Source: Euryodendron excelsum
Taxonomy: Eukaryota; Streptophyta; Magnoliopsida; Ericales; Pentaphylacaceae
Assembly: GCA_033060915.1 (NCBI GenBank)
Contig: CM065381.1
Location: forward strand, 31,295,836 to 31,359,835
Direction: 5' to 3'
Length of the DNA stretch: 64,000 bases
Part shown: positions 1 through 11,600 of the stretch, piece after piece
How positions within the stretch are numbered: position 1 is the stretch's first letter
Layout of the letters: every line of letters starts with the position of its first letter
Translations under genes and position numbers: made by a program
Notes under the pieces: generated by a model
What the model saw: the letters and a program-made list of their open reading frames with translations, nothing else
What the model was told of the DNA's origin: nothing
The model's database searches: none

Positions 1-197
1 CTTGTAGTGGCTCTTGGAGTTCATTGCTTGATTTTGCGTTTGTTGTACATTCACTTTGACAAGTATTAGACTTAAAATTAAACTTTAAGTCTAAATTATA
101 AATTTTATTAATCTGCACACTAAGTAAATGCATTAATAAAATAACATAAGGTTTAGTTATCATCAAAATCAATATGGGGATCAACCTTGAGTCAACA
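1..197 (-). mobile_element. Fragment of a Sirevirus-like copia LTR
   Basis: From about position 20 this matches 5358-5537 at high identity, including the block ending in gtcaaca. It is therefore a second copy of the start (minus-strand sense) of the LTR at 2987-5558. The terminal CA at 196-197 marks the LTR edge. Unlike the other copy, no purine-rich tract follows; unrelated gypsy LTR sequence starts directly. The left side is cut by the window edge. Confidence 0.65.
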
Positions 198-543
198 CGC
201 TTCACTGTAGTCTAGGTCATCGTCGTGGTGGCATCTATATTGGGGTCAGGAGTGTCGAGTCTTGGGGGTGAGCTTTGGCTGTTTTCTTTCTGCTTCTTGC
301 CGTGTTTTGTATTAGACATTGGGTCTTGATTTTATATAATGCTTTGTAATGATATAACCTATGGTTTACTTTTCTTGTATCGTATGGTATGGATGCCTAG
401 TTCGTGAATATATATCTGTTTAGTCAATTTGTGGTTTACCTTTTAGTGTATGGTAAAGTGTTATTCACAGGTACGGTGGCCTGTGCGATCATGCCCTACT
501 TAATGTGACATTAATGATGTCTAATTAGGTTGGGAGTGTGACA
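198..543 (+). mobile_element. 3' part of a Ty3/gypsy LTR
   Basis: The stretch ends in gggagtgtgaca, followed after 3 bases by a primer-binding site at 547-558. That is the layout of the 3' edge of a plus-strand 5' LTR. The left part is missing or replaced at the junction with the copia LTR fragment near 198. No coding sequence of this element is recognisable downstream, so only LTR, PBS and perhaps a short leader survive. The -tgtgaca end is common among plant chromovirus-type gypsy elements; that lineage is an inference. Confidence 0.6.
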
Positions 544-546
544 GTT

Positions 547-558
547 TGGTATCAGAGC
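547..558 (+). promoter_or_regulatory. Primer-binding site (initiator tRNA-Met type)
   Basis: TGGTATCAGAGC lies 3 bases after the LTR end. This is the standard plant retrotransposon PBS complementary to the 3' end of initiator tRNA-Met and fixes the element on the plus strand. Confidence 0.85.
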
Positions 559-1684
559 TTAAGTGTACAAAAATTCAGCCCGGAATAAGATGTTTAGATA
601 TGTCAAACAGCTTCTGAAAGTGGTTGTTTCTACATATTTTCACAGCAGAAACTCCTCCAAATTTAGATAGAGTTTTCTCTCTCAATTCTTAACCAAACTG
701 AGCAAACTTTGAGCCCCAAATGAAGGGTTTTCACGCTATTTCCAGCCATGGTCTCAAAATTTAGATCAGAACTTGTTAAGGTTTTGAAAATAAGATTTGA
801 AAGTTGCTGCTCCTGCCTAAATTCTGGGCAGCAGCTATGGTTGAAGCTCCACTATTTCAAGACAACTTCTAATCTCCTATTCCAACTTAAATCTACATGT
901 ATGGAAGACTAGAAGCTTGACAATACCTTAGGTGAAGAATTTGCCTCTCCTTCTTTCTTCCCTTTTCCTCTCTTCTTTTTTCCTTATACTTCTTCTCTTG
1001 GCTGGATGGCCTTCCAATCTTCCTTCTTTTTGCTTTTGTTTTTTTTTTCCCCTTCAAGTTGGTGATGATCCCTTATGCTACGCACGAATCAAATGGCTTT
1101 CAAGTTGGTGATGGCACCATATATGTGTTGGTGCAACACCTATATAAATCTTAATAGATGACTCGAAGACCATGAATATGACTATGTGTGCATATATGTT
1201 TTGTATTACTTATATATTCAATTGCTTCCTTACTCAACCAATGACCACACCACTTATTCCTATTCCTATTACCTTGCTTGAACCAATTATAGCTTGACAA
1301 ACCATTCCCCCCACATGGAATTCTCTAGCCGCACCACACTCCCTTTAGTAAAATTATCATGGGTCTCGTGATAAATAATGCTAAAGTCATCACAAAATCA
1401 TAAGGCACACATCACACACACATGCACACATCATAAGTAAACATGCAATGAATTATGGAATTATGAGATTAGAATCTCACAACTTGCCTTCATTTAGTAA
1501 GGCTTTTCCCTACAAATTTCTTAGGGGACCTCAAAGTCTATAAATTAGACTTTCTAACCCAAATAACCATAGTCTTAATTTTTTTAACTGTTTTATGGAC
1601 CTTGGGTTGTGTGCCATGTTTAGCCTTGGCATTGAGGTTTTTCCTTTTTTTAAATTTTTTAGGAACTTGCCTTGGCGTTGATCA
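559..1684. other. Non-coding retrotransposon-derived spacer
   Basis: Begins as leader sequence of the gypsy element (after the PBS) and ends at the truncated 3' end of the minus-strand gag relic. Where one passes into the other cannot be seen. There is no credible reading frame; only simple T-rich and CA-rich stretches (for example 1385-1440). Confidence 0.5.
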
Positions 1685-2905
1685 TTATCTAAGTCTATTC
1701 AATTCATCATTCAAGACTCTAGACTTATTAACATGAACATGAATATGATTTTTTAACCTCCCATTTGGTTTCTTAGGTTGATCATACCCATATATCCTAG
1801 GGGCCTTCCACAATTTGTGGCAATGTGGCCTAATGTGACATTTGACACCACAATAGTGACATGTAGGAACAAACCTAGTAGGTTTGACCTTAATATTTTG
1901 TTTCACAGATGCATGAGTGATGTTGGTTTTACGGGACACATGCTTGGTCTTCAACCTAGGACAATAAGGCCAAATATGACCCTTGATACCACAATGGTGA
2001 TACGTGGGTACAAACTTAGTAGTATGGCCTTTAGGAGGTATAAGAGACTTACCTTGAGTTTTAACCAAATTTAGCTTACTTGCCTGTCGGGAAGATGAAT
2101 AAAGTTTCTCTATATACCCTATTCCAGTCATATCAAGAGTCCTTCTTTGAGCGTTCTAGATTTCGTCTATCTTCTTAGAACCTGCAGTCATTTTCTTGAG
2201 AGTATTATTAATTTTAGCAAGATCAGACTCAAGTGTAGATACCTTCCCCTCTAGACTCTTATTGATCTTAATAGAAGTATGTAATTTCTTTTCCAACATA
2301 GAGACCTTTTCCAATAAAGTGACCTCATTACACTTCAATTTATTAATGAGAACACTAGATTTATCGATTTGTTATTTCAGTGTGTCTCTTTTTTCATGCA
2401 AGCTCTTATTAGCCTTTTTGGCCTTAAGACACACTTTAAACAACTAATTAAACTTCTGATGAGTGTTCTCACTATCATTATCAGAGTCACTTTGACTCTT
2501 GAGAATCATTCAAATCATCAATATTATCATGGGAAGATGTACTTATATGCTCATGCGCATACGATGTGCCCGTTATGATATTATGAGTCTTTTCATATGC
2601 AGCTTTAAGAACATCCCATATTTCTTTAACGGTTCCATTCGTATATATATAACCAAATTGTTTAGTTGTGACATCGTTAAAGATAGAATTTAGAGCCTTA
2701 CTATCCCACATGAATTTTTCTAATTCATGGTTATTCCATTGTTCTTAAGATTTTGGGATAATCTTAATGCGTACAGTAATCCTAGGGGAACTCCAACCAC
2801 ACACAATAGAGAGCCAAACATGTTCATCAATAGATTTCAAAAAGACTATCATGCGTGGTTTCTAATACTCACAATTTAAGCCATCAAATTTCAAGTGATG
2901 CATTC
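1685..2905 (-). pseudogene. Ty1/copia (Sirevirus-like) gag relic with two zinc knuckles
   Basis: On the minus strand, pieces of one gag follow each other. An N-terminal part near 2905-2712 includes a DEHVWLS-type motif. A UBN2-like segment at 2711-2487 contains WDSKALNSIF. A lysine/leucine coiled-coil segment lies at 2338-2156. A basic C-terminal part at 2131-1685 carries two CX2CX4HX4C knuckles (CHHCGIKGH and CHYCGVKCH). The pieces are separated by in-frame stops (for example TAG just after 2156) and a frameshift near 2487, so no full protein is made. Two knuckles preceded by a coiled coil fit Sirevirus-type gag. The downstream pol is absent: reading stops at 1685. Confidence 0.85.
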
Positions 2906-2970
2906 TCTCGTGATAAATCCATGAATTCAGAATATTAGAATCACGCTTGAATAAAAGATTTATGAGTGAC

Positions 2971-2984
2971 CCGTTCTGATACCA
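2971..2984 (-). promoter_or_regulatory. Primer-binding site of the minus-strand copia element
   Basis: On the minus strand this reads TGGTATCAGAACGG, the tRNA-Met PBS. It sits 2 bases beyond the LTR edge at 2987 and upstream of the gag relic, so LTR, PBS and gag agree in orientation. Confidence 0.85.
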
Positions 2985-2986
2985 AT

Positions 2987-5558
2987 TGAAAATTCTAGTT
3001 TCACGGATTAAGACTTATGACCACCTATCTGCCTAAGAAATTTTATCAAGTTCTCTTTACCTAAATGATCATTCACATGCATACATCACACAATAGTAAT
3101 GTTAAGCGATAAAACCAACTTGGGAAAAAACCATGTTCAACAAGCTAAGCATTATAATGAACAGGTTACACAAGTACGACTTACAACCATAACAATTGAA
3201 TCTCCACAATTGCTGTCCAAATCCCTACGAATCCGGTTTAAGACTACTTGCTCGATTCCTAGAGTTTCTATTCTCCCTGGTTTCGACCTCAACACCGAAT
3301 TACCATGGTGTTCTTTCTCATCCTCGGAATCTACCAAGACGATCTCACAACTGTGTTTAGTTGGTCCAATAGGCAACCCAAGAGGGGGGTGAATTGGGTT
3401 TTTCAAAGATTAAGAGTAAATAAGATTAATTAAAATTAATCTAAGCAATGTAACAAAAGTCAATCTATATGCAATGCAATGTAATCAAAAGAAGTAAAGA
3501 AAACAGAGCAATAGAAAGAGCACACAGATTTACTGAGGTTCAACCACAAACCGTGGTCTACGTCCTCACCCCAAGACCTCCTTGAAGTCTTCTTCCACTA
3601 TGTAATCACCTATTACAAGATGGGCTACTAATTGACAAAGTGCTCAGCTCACTATACAAGAACGCCTCACCAAGCTCTTCAATGTCTAAGTGGTTTTGTC
3701 CAAGCTCCACTCAAACTTACAAGAGTTTTTCTTTCACAAGAGAACTCTCTAAACTCTCAATTACAAGTGTATAAAACTATACAAGTAACTAACACTCTCT
3801 AACAAGAGTAAATTTTACATTCAAAGCTCACAGGAAGAAAACAGGAAGAATATCAAAGTATATTAGTGATTCAGTCAGTTGATCTTGTTTTTGTCTTCAA
3901 TCACTTGTATAAATGCAGCTGGAAGGTTATATATATACTCTTGTATTGATTCCATCTGTTAGAGGTGGTTGGGTATCATAAATGCACGTCCAGTCCGTTA
4001 TAACGTTAAGAAAAATAGCCGTTATATCAGAGGAGTCGGCTCCAGGTCTGTGGAGTCGACACTTTCTGCTTCTGCATTTACCAGTTGTTGATCATTGACT
4101 TCATGAGTCCACTCTTCATATCGATGAGGCGACTCCTTGTTCATTCTGTCTTCACATCTTTGGCTTCTGCTATCATGAGGCGACACTTCATCTTCAGATG
4201 TCCGCTCATTGATTATTTCATCTTCAAGCCTTTTACTTTTGCTACCAAGAGGCGACTCTTCGTCTTCATGTGTCCGCTCATTGATCATGTTATCTTCAAG
4301 CCTTTGCGTCTGTCTCCATGGGGTGATTCTTTATTACAATGAGTCCACTCATTGTCTATTTGGTCTTTAGGCCTTTTGCTTCTATGATCAAGAGGCAACT
4401 CTTCATTGTACATGAGTCCGCTTATTTATCATTTCGTCTTGAGGCCTTTTACTTCTGTAACCATGAGGCGACTCCTTGCTTTTATGAGTCCGCTCATTTA
4501 TCATTTCGTCTTGAGGCCTTTTACTTCTGTAACCATGAGGCGACTCCTCATTTCCAAGAGTCCCCTCATTGCCCAGAATTCTGTATTCTATCTTCCAATG
4601 TTTCAGGTCATCTTAGCATAGGTATAAAATCTTCAAGGAGTATGTCTTTGGGGTATGATGATCAACCAAATCTTCTTAACTCATCAGAGTTAACTTCTAT
4701 TCAATTTGGATTGAATTAATCATTGGATATTGATCTTCTTCTTGAATCCCAAACTGTCAAAGCTTCATTAGATCAATATTCATCTTTTCTTCTTCATTTG
4801 CTCAGCTCCTTCTATCATTGTAGAACATCCTTTTTCAATGCCAAGTTTCCTCAATTGCGTAGAGCTTCACAATGCTTTAATTCTGATTTCCTCTCTTTGA
4901 TAGCAATTCTTCTTTCTTCTTTACAGATCACTTCAGTGAGACCATTGCAGACCTGATGAAATCTCTTCATACATCTAGTCTACATTTATCCTTTTCATCT
5001 TTAAAGAATTCTTCACTTGAATTTTAGATAGAAATCAGATAATTATTGTGAGCCATCTTCTTAGCAACTTCAATCACATAATCTGAAATCGATCTTTGCA
5101 TACTAGATGAAATAATCTCTTGAGCATTTTCAAACTCTTCAACAAACAATTCATCTTCAACTGAGTATTGCACCTCCTCAACTGATCTTTGCATATTCTG
5201 ATGAGGTTTTTAGTCTAATGCAAATCAATTTTTATTGAAACTATGAATACTTGATAGAAGCTTTATTTGAACGCCTTCAATCTCTTCGAATGTGAGACAT
5301 TTGTTTGATGTAGAGATAGGCGTCAATCCTCTGTTTGGTTCATTGCATAAATCTTAGAATTCATTGCATGATCTTGAATTTGTTGTGCATTCTCTTTGAC
5401 ATGTATTAGACTTAAGATTTAACTTTAAGTTTAAGTTATGAACTTTGTTAATCTACACACTAAGTAGATTCATTAGTAAAATAACACAAGGTTTAGTTAT
5501 CATCAAAATCAACATGGGAATTAACCTTAAGTCAACAAGGGTCAACTTTAAGTCAACA
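2987..5558 (-). mobile_element. Sirevirus-like copia LTR, about 2.6 kb
   Basis: The left edge is TG at 2987 next to the PBS. The right edge is CA at 5558 (TG on the minus strand) next to a purine-rich tract (minus strand aaaaagggagagat). A 21-base near-duplication of the terminal gtcaaca block puts an alternative right edge at 5537, which is where the copy at 1-197 ends. The LTR contains a 72-bp minisatellite (4105-4575) and the caagaggggggtgaattggg block near 3370 typical of such LTRs. It has a PPT-like region on one side and PBS plus gag on the other, so it sits between two internal regions. Confidence 0.75.
4105..4575. repeat. 72-bp minisatellite inside the copia LTR
   Basis: About six copies of a unit beginning gagtccgctcatttatc and containing aaccatgaggcgactcct. 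Unit starts are near 4198, 4270, 4341, 4414, 4486 and 4558, a step of 71-73 bases; the first interval (4105-4198) is longer. Because 72 is divisible by three, the array stays open as repeated peptides on both strands. This is most likely a by-product of the period rather than coding. Confidence 0.85.
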
Positions 5559-6160
5559 ATCTCTCCCTTTTTGATGATGACTAAACCTTTGCAAAATAAG
5601 TTCATGTAAGACTGGATGAAATGAATAGAGTTAAATAATATACCAATGAGAAAACTCCCCCTTTGTTTTGTAATTAAGCAAATGATTTTTAAAGGATAAA
5701 AGTATTTCAAGAACAATTTCATAGAGTTTTTGTCAGTGAAATCAAAGATATTTTGAGATAAATGATTCATGTTACTCCCCCTGAGAATATGCTCTAAATA
5801 TGTCAAAAGGTACTCGTTTCATTTCATTTTCATTTAATACTAATGCAATAAATAATTCATGTTAGTTTTAGTAAATTTCATTTCTTGTCTAATTCAGGTT
5901 CCCCAATTTTGAAAAGATACTTCTCCCTATAAGTCATGTTATTCCAATTTTGACTTATTTTTCAACAAATGTGCTTTGTACAATTTTGCAATACAATTTT
6001 CATTTCAAAATTCTTCTCCCCCATAAACAGATTCTACTTGTCAATTCTAAATGATGTTTAACTCATTTTTCAACAAACATGCATTGTACAATTTTGCAAT
6101 ATAATTTGCATGTCAAATACTACTCAAATTCTTCTCCCCCTTTTTGTCAATTAATCAAAA
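5559..6160 (-). mobile_element. Multiple polypurine tracts next to the copia LTR
   Basis: On the minus strand the segment carries repeated GGGGGAG-type tracts (plus-strand cttctccccctttttgtca at 6130, cttctcccccat near 6018, actccccctgag near 5774, actccccctttg near 5655). It ends with a tract abutting the LTR at 5559-5580. Several PPT-like motifs upstream of the 3' LTR are a described Sirevirus hallmark. They place this segment at the 3' end of an internal region, with the LTR downstream of it. Confidence 0.6.
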
Positions 6161-7850
6161 AGAAAAATAGAATGAGAATGATACCAATGAAGTGAGAATG
6201 AGAGACAGGTACAATAGCAAAAAAAATAAAAATAGTATACTTATATAAAATTAAATTTGAATATGAGTTTGGCGTATTACTCGAGCGAATTTCAAGCAAT
6301 GTTCTCTGGATTTTTACTTCTATAGAATTTTCACATATCGCTTGAACTAACTTTGCTCGAGCCATGTTTCTCTGCACATTTAGATTGCTCTTGAAAAATT
6401 ACATGGAATCTATATATTATGAAGCTTAAACGGACACCTAAGTAAAGAGATATGACCATCGAAAGTTTCAGCTATGCGTGCTTTAAAAACTTATACTGCA
6501 GCTTGGAGAGCTTGTAGTTTGGCAGTTTGAACTTGAATTTTAGACTTATTTGACCCAAATACTATTTGAAACAAGATACAAGTAATGAATTTTTGTCTAC
6601 AAGATTAGCCAATACTAAAAATCCTAATAATTATCATATTATTTATTACGAAATTAATACTAATAGCATATTATATTGTAATATTATCATATTATTTATT
6701 ACAAAATTAATACTAATAGTATATTATATTGTAATATACTGATATAAAATTACATTAACCTATTATAATAGTTAAAAAAAGGTAAAAATTTAATTTTTAT
6801 CTTATCCCGGGGTATGTAATACCAACTCTCCCATGGCATTACATATTATCCATTTTTGGAAGAGAGAGATGTAATCCGGTACTATTATTTTTGCCAAACA
6901 TAGGTTTTGTGTACCCTACAGGATACCATCTCCAATCCACATCTCTTATCCCTCAAGCAAACATGGCCTGTGAGTATTATCAATCTACCCTGTCACTACT
7001 TTCGCTATAATTTCTAATATCTATCCTCACATGTCAATAATATCCTCTCATTGCCAAGGTCTTTGATATTATGTATTATAAAAATACAAATACTATGTTT
7101 GGATCTTGAATTTATCAAGAGAAATAAAATTAAAAATAAAATAAAGTTATTTGTTTTTTTTAGGGTAACCAACCAAAAATGAATTTTTGCCAACTATTTG
7201 TTAATTTTCAAACTCAATTAGAAAAGAAAAAATTAACTACCTTCATCTTATTTTTTTATATATTTTTATTTTTTATTTTCAATTTCTCTTTTCTCTACAA
7301 ATCTAATATCGAAAGATAATGGTATTAATTAATAACTGATAAGGCATAGAGTAGATATAATTTGTTCGAGTTGCTTTGGCGGTTGGGCACATGAAGAGTT
7401 CAACGAAGAAGACGAAGAAGACAAACCGTGAAGGCGAGAGTTCGACGAAGAAGACGAATCGTGAAGGCGGGGCCCGACTGCGAATGTGAATACCATAATA
7501 TAACTGTGATGTACAAATAAGAATTGAATATAAGGGGAATGTTATTTAAATAACAAAATACATACATAATTTTTTATTAAAATGATTTGATTAGAATAAG
7601 AGCCCATTCGTTTCTTAGCAAAACACCTAGCATGCTTAAATCATAATTATTATAATGTCACTGTCATATTATTTTGATAAATTTTTTTTTATACATATAA
7701 TTTTTTGAAAAGAATATCATTTTTCTAGTCTATAATGCTGTAAGGGCACAATAGTAATTTGACGAGGAGAAGAAAAATAGCCTCCTCTTCATTATAATAG
7801 GTCGGTTGGTATCTAAGAAAAATTATTTTATACTCCTTCGACATTGTTCT
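6161..7850. other. AT-rich spacer upstream of the host gene
   Basis: No protein-coding gene recognised. Contents are a 53-bp tandem duplication at 6630-6735 and a segment near 6800-6965 that looks like a decayed non-autonomous DNA element. A 32-codon Lys/Thr-rich ORF at 7391-7489 is a two-fold repeat of a gacgaagaagacgaa-type unit and is probably not a gene. Confidence 0.5.
6630..6735. repeat. 53-bp tandem duplication
   Basis: attatcatattatttattac recurs at 6630 and 6683, followed in both by near-identical sequence to the next attgtaat. Two copies differ at only two or three positions, so the duplication is fairly recent. Confidence 0.85.
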
Positions 7851-7851
7851 A

Positions 7852-7915
7852 CCTCTCACATGAGAGGTGGAGTCCACTTATTAAGTAAAGTGGGATCCAC
7901 TTCTCATGTGAGAGG
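7852..7915. promoter_or_regulatory. 28-bp-arm inverted repeat upstream of the ankyrin gene
   Basis: The arms 7852-7879 (starting cctctcacatgaga) and 7888-7915 (ending tctcatgtgagagg) are complementary at about 25 of 28 positions around an 8-base loop (attaagta). It lies about 215 bases before the start codon. It could form a hairpin or be the core of a small inverted-repeat element. A regulatory role is inference only. Confidence 0.65.
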
Positions 7916-8129
7916 TTCCAAGGGCAGGGAAAAATTTCTCGTATGCAGACTTAATTAGAGAGCGAAAGTGTGAACAGATTTTTCAGGAGATAGATTGTAG
8001 AGGGAGAGGGGGAGACAGAGGCGGCTGTATTCTCAACATCCACACATAATAAATACAGACGACGCATAGCCAGAGAGACGCATGACACGGTCTAAACCTA
8101 GTACTGCTTGAAACCTTATCTAGCTTTTC

Positions 8130-8655
8130 ATGGCTGATAGTAGTGTAGAGGATGAGCGTAATAGGGAGATATACAAAGCTTTAATGAATAAAGATGAGAT
8201 CAAGGTGCTTGAGCACTGCCAAGAACTTGAAGATGGTCCATTACATGTGCTAACCATACACGATGATACAGTCCTCCATGTCGCCACATTCTGTGAAGAA
8301 GTTGACTTAGTACTTCGTTTGCTTGAAATGGTGTCGTCGACTGAAGATCGTCTCAACAAAATAACCCATCAAAATGGAGTTGGAAACACAATCCTCCACG
8401 AGGCAGCCATTTCAGACAAATTGATCCCAGCCGCGAGGGAAATGTTGCGCAGAAAACTCGACTTGATTATCATACGCAATAAATTTGAAGAGACCGCTCT
8501 TTATCGTGCAGCTCGCTATGGCCAAATTGAGATGTTCAAGTTTCTAGATAGAAAAGTCGACGAAATTTGTGGGAGTCAGGAAAAGGGAGGCTTTTATCGA
8601 AAGGGAAATCAAGGCAGTACAGTACTTCACGCGTCCATTATCACCGAGAATTTTG
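8130..8655 (+). CDS. Ankyrin/PGG gene, exon 1 (ankyrin repeats)
   Basis: The start ATG at 8130 opens MADSSVEDERNREIYKALMN, followed by ankyrin-type helices: DDTVLHVATF, GNTILHEAAIS, ETALYRAARYGQIEMFKFL and STVLHASI. Each carries the TxLHxAA-type hallmark. Reading continues to 8702, but the GTGAGT donor at 8656 and the family's usual exon end (STVLHASIITENF plus one base) place the exon end at 8655, phase 1. The leftover G joins AC of exon 2 to give Asp in DLALL, as expected for the family. Upstream is GA-rich leader-like sequence without an obvious TATA box. Confidence 0.88.
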
Positions 8656-11600
8656 GTGAGTACTTCCCAGCTGAGGCTATGCTAGCTGTCGTTCTTGCTT
8701 AATTTGTTTGGGTCTAATTACAGCTGTATTACTTAGTTTGGCTCCGTATCGCATTTAAGTCCCTTGTAGTTTAAGAATTTTTCTGTAGTGTATATGACCC
8801 CTAAAAAGGTGCGCACGATGCGCATCCAATTGGATGCCATTGTTTTGGGGTGCTTACCCCAATCGGGCGTGATTTTGCTGCAATTGCCCTAGGTGCAGTC
8901 AGTCAAAGTCGCTGATGTGTTCCAGTGCAAATACGCCTAGTCCATCACTCTAAACGATTGCATCTCACTAGATCCTTTTCCTTAATATGACACTTTTTCT
9001 CTCTTCTTTCTTTCTGTATCTATACATCTATATAACAACCTCAGTCTCTTTAAAATGCTTCTGTGATTATGTTTTGATGGCCTGACTGATCCTCTTCTCT
9101 CTCTAGCTTCAGATTCAAATTTAGTTAATGCTGCAATATCGAATTTTAAGTGAGGTCGCTTTTTCTCTCTCTAGAAAGTTCTCCTCTATTTATCATCGGA
9201 AGGTATTGATTCGGGGTTTGTGTTTTTGAAATTAGGGATAGAGAATAAGATATTAAGAATGTAAGTAGGATTTGTTTGTGTTACTGAGTCGAACGAGATT
9301 GAATTCAATTATTGATTGACGTAGGTTCTTTGTACATATTCATGGTGATTTTGGAAGTGCGCTTTGTGTACAAGACTGGATTGATTGGAAGTTTCGTTGG
9401 GTCGTGAGAACTATCAGCCAGAGGCTTATAGTATACCCATAGATATTTGTATATATGTGTGCGTATATATACTTTTTTTTTTTTTTTTTTTAAGAAGCTC
9501 AAAACGGTATATATATGTGAAGATGTGTGAGTATATAATATGCACATGTGGATCGGCGGATGGACGAAAAAAATGTCTGAAGAGTCATTGCTTTAAGAAA
9601 GAGGGAAAAAAAAGGGGGGCAAAAATGCAGAGCAGAAAAAATGAAGAGAGAGAGTCTGAGGAGAGAGAAAAGTGTCTTTTAAATTTTGGGATCAAGTGAG
9701 TTACAATTCTTTAGAGATGTGGCCTTGTCGTGGTGAATTCACTGCAGCAAAACCGCTCCCACCACAACCTCTCTTGTAGTTTAATAGCATTAATTTTAGT
9801 TTTTAATTTTTTTAAAATATACAAATTAGTCCATTTGAAAACTAGCCATATGCCATGCACAAGAGGGGCATAACGTTAAACTAACACCCTGTTTGGAACT
9901 TGGGGAGAGAATAGAATGAAAATTAATTTTCTTTTTTTGTTTAATTTTGTAAAGAAAACATAGAGAAAATGGAAAGAAAAAAAGAGAAAGTGTTTCCTTT
10001 TTCTCCGTCATTTACCCTTTTCTTTCTCTTTCCTTTCCTTGTGCCCAACTCTCTCTCATCTGCTTCTTTTCCTCTCCTATGTTCTCTCCTTTGTTGTTTT
10101 AGAGAGAGGCCCAAAATTTCCATCGTGCAAAGACTCAAAGAGACACCCACAATCCCCGTAAACTGATCAACACAGACATGCATACAAGTACACAGAGTGT
10201 CTTAACCTTAAGGGTTGGAAGGCCAAGGCCGCCAACAAATCTAAGGAGCTTCAACACATTCGTATCCATAAAAAAAGAACAAAAAAGCAAAGCCATGCCC
10301 CATGGGAATAAGATTTTCTATTTGTTTTTTATTTTTTCTCATTTTATGGGTATGAATAACTAAAAGTCCATAAAAACAAAAATTAATTGAATTTAGTTGG
10401 AAAAAACACTAAAACAAAAAAATATTTTATTTTAAAAAACTAGTTAGAAAAAGGTAATGCAAAGGGATCAGACTGCACTATTCATTTTACATAAGAATAT
10501 GGACAAATAGACTATACACCCCCCCCTTTTCGCTTTCAGGAGAAGTAGCGGTAATGGCAGCACATAAATGATAATTCCAAGAAACCAATTGGGTTAGCAA
10601 GTAGGATTTATATACAGCTTTGGCATTTATCAAGTTGTGATGAAACATAAAATTTTTGCAAAGAATGACGTGATTAGATTTGAGTTATTCAATTTAACAC
10701 AAAATAGATGACTCTGAATTATAAAAACATCTTCACCACATCATTATTCTGATAAGATTATACAAATTTTCTAGGCATTATCTCTGCAGTTTTGGGAATT
10801 TTCTTTCATCTCATTCTAGTGCAATATTCACGATTGGAGCACCAGAGTTTAATTTTGATGTATTAACGGTATAAAATTTTTTTACACCAACGGACGCTAG
10901 AATGCAATATGTGTTTATGAATTTTACTTCTTTATATTGTATTTAAATTTTAAAAGACACGTGTCGTACCTAATACTTTGCTTGTATAAAAATATTTTAT
11001 ACGGTTGGTACATTAAAATTAAACTCTTCGATAAAATGACAGACAAAAACCACCACCAGCACGACCAACAACCATCCTTCCCGGCCACCAAATCCCTACT
11101 CTACAAGCCCACCCGCCACCCATTCTCCTCCTAGCCTCCGTCGCCAATAGTGTCGTCTACGTCCCCGATCGCCTCCCGCCCCTCATTCTCTGTCACCACC
11201 CTCAAATCTTCCAAAATTCTACCCTCTCCACCACCAAACAACTCGGAGGGTCTTGTTTTACTACTTTCTTCAATTGGGTTTTCAATAAAATTTGAGTGTA
11301 ATATTCTGTCATTTTTTGCTTTGGCAATTGTAATCCATCGCCTTGAATTGTGTATAATATGAATGTATACATATATATTGTGTATATATACATAGAGGTC
11401 GATTTTGATTCAGTCAATGTGTAAACTTTTTACACAAGCGACTCCAAGGCACCAAGTAAAAAAACATGTAATACAACATAAAAAAGTAAAATTCATAGAC
11501 GTGTCACATTTTGGTATCTTTGTGTAACAAAATTATACAATATAAGTGAATTAAACTTAAACTAATATACATTTATGTATATACCTATATATACTAGCAG

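Noticed and set aside
4339..4719. 126-codon plus-strand ORF with repeats
   Set aside because: Product of the 72-bp minisatellite period, antisense to the element.
5453..5806. 117-codon minus-strand ORF
   Set aside because: It crosses the LTR edge and the polypurine-tract region and has no family features; it is chance openness.
7391..7489. 32-codon Lys/Thr-rich ORF in the upstream region
   Set aside because: Two-fold simple repeat without supporting features; too short to support as a gene.
8815..9000. Possible TIR-type element start (cgcatttaagtcccttgtag) in intron 1
   Set aside because: No matching inverted end was found downstream.
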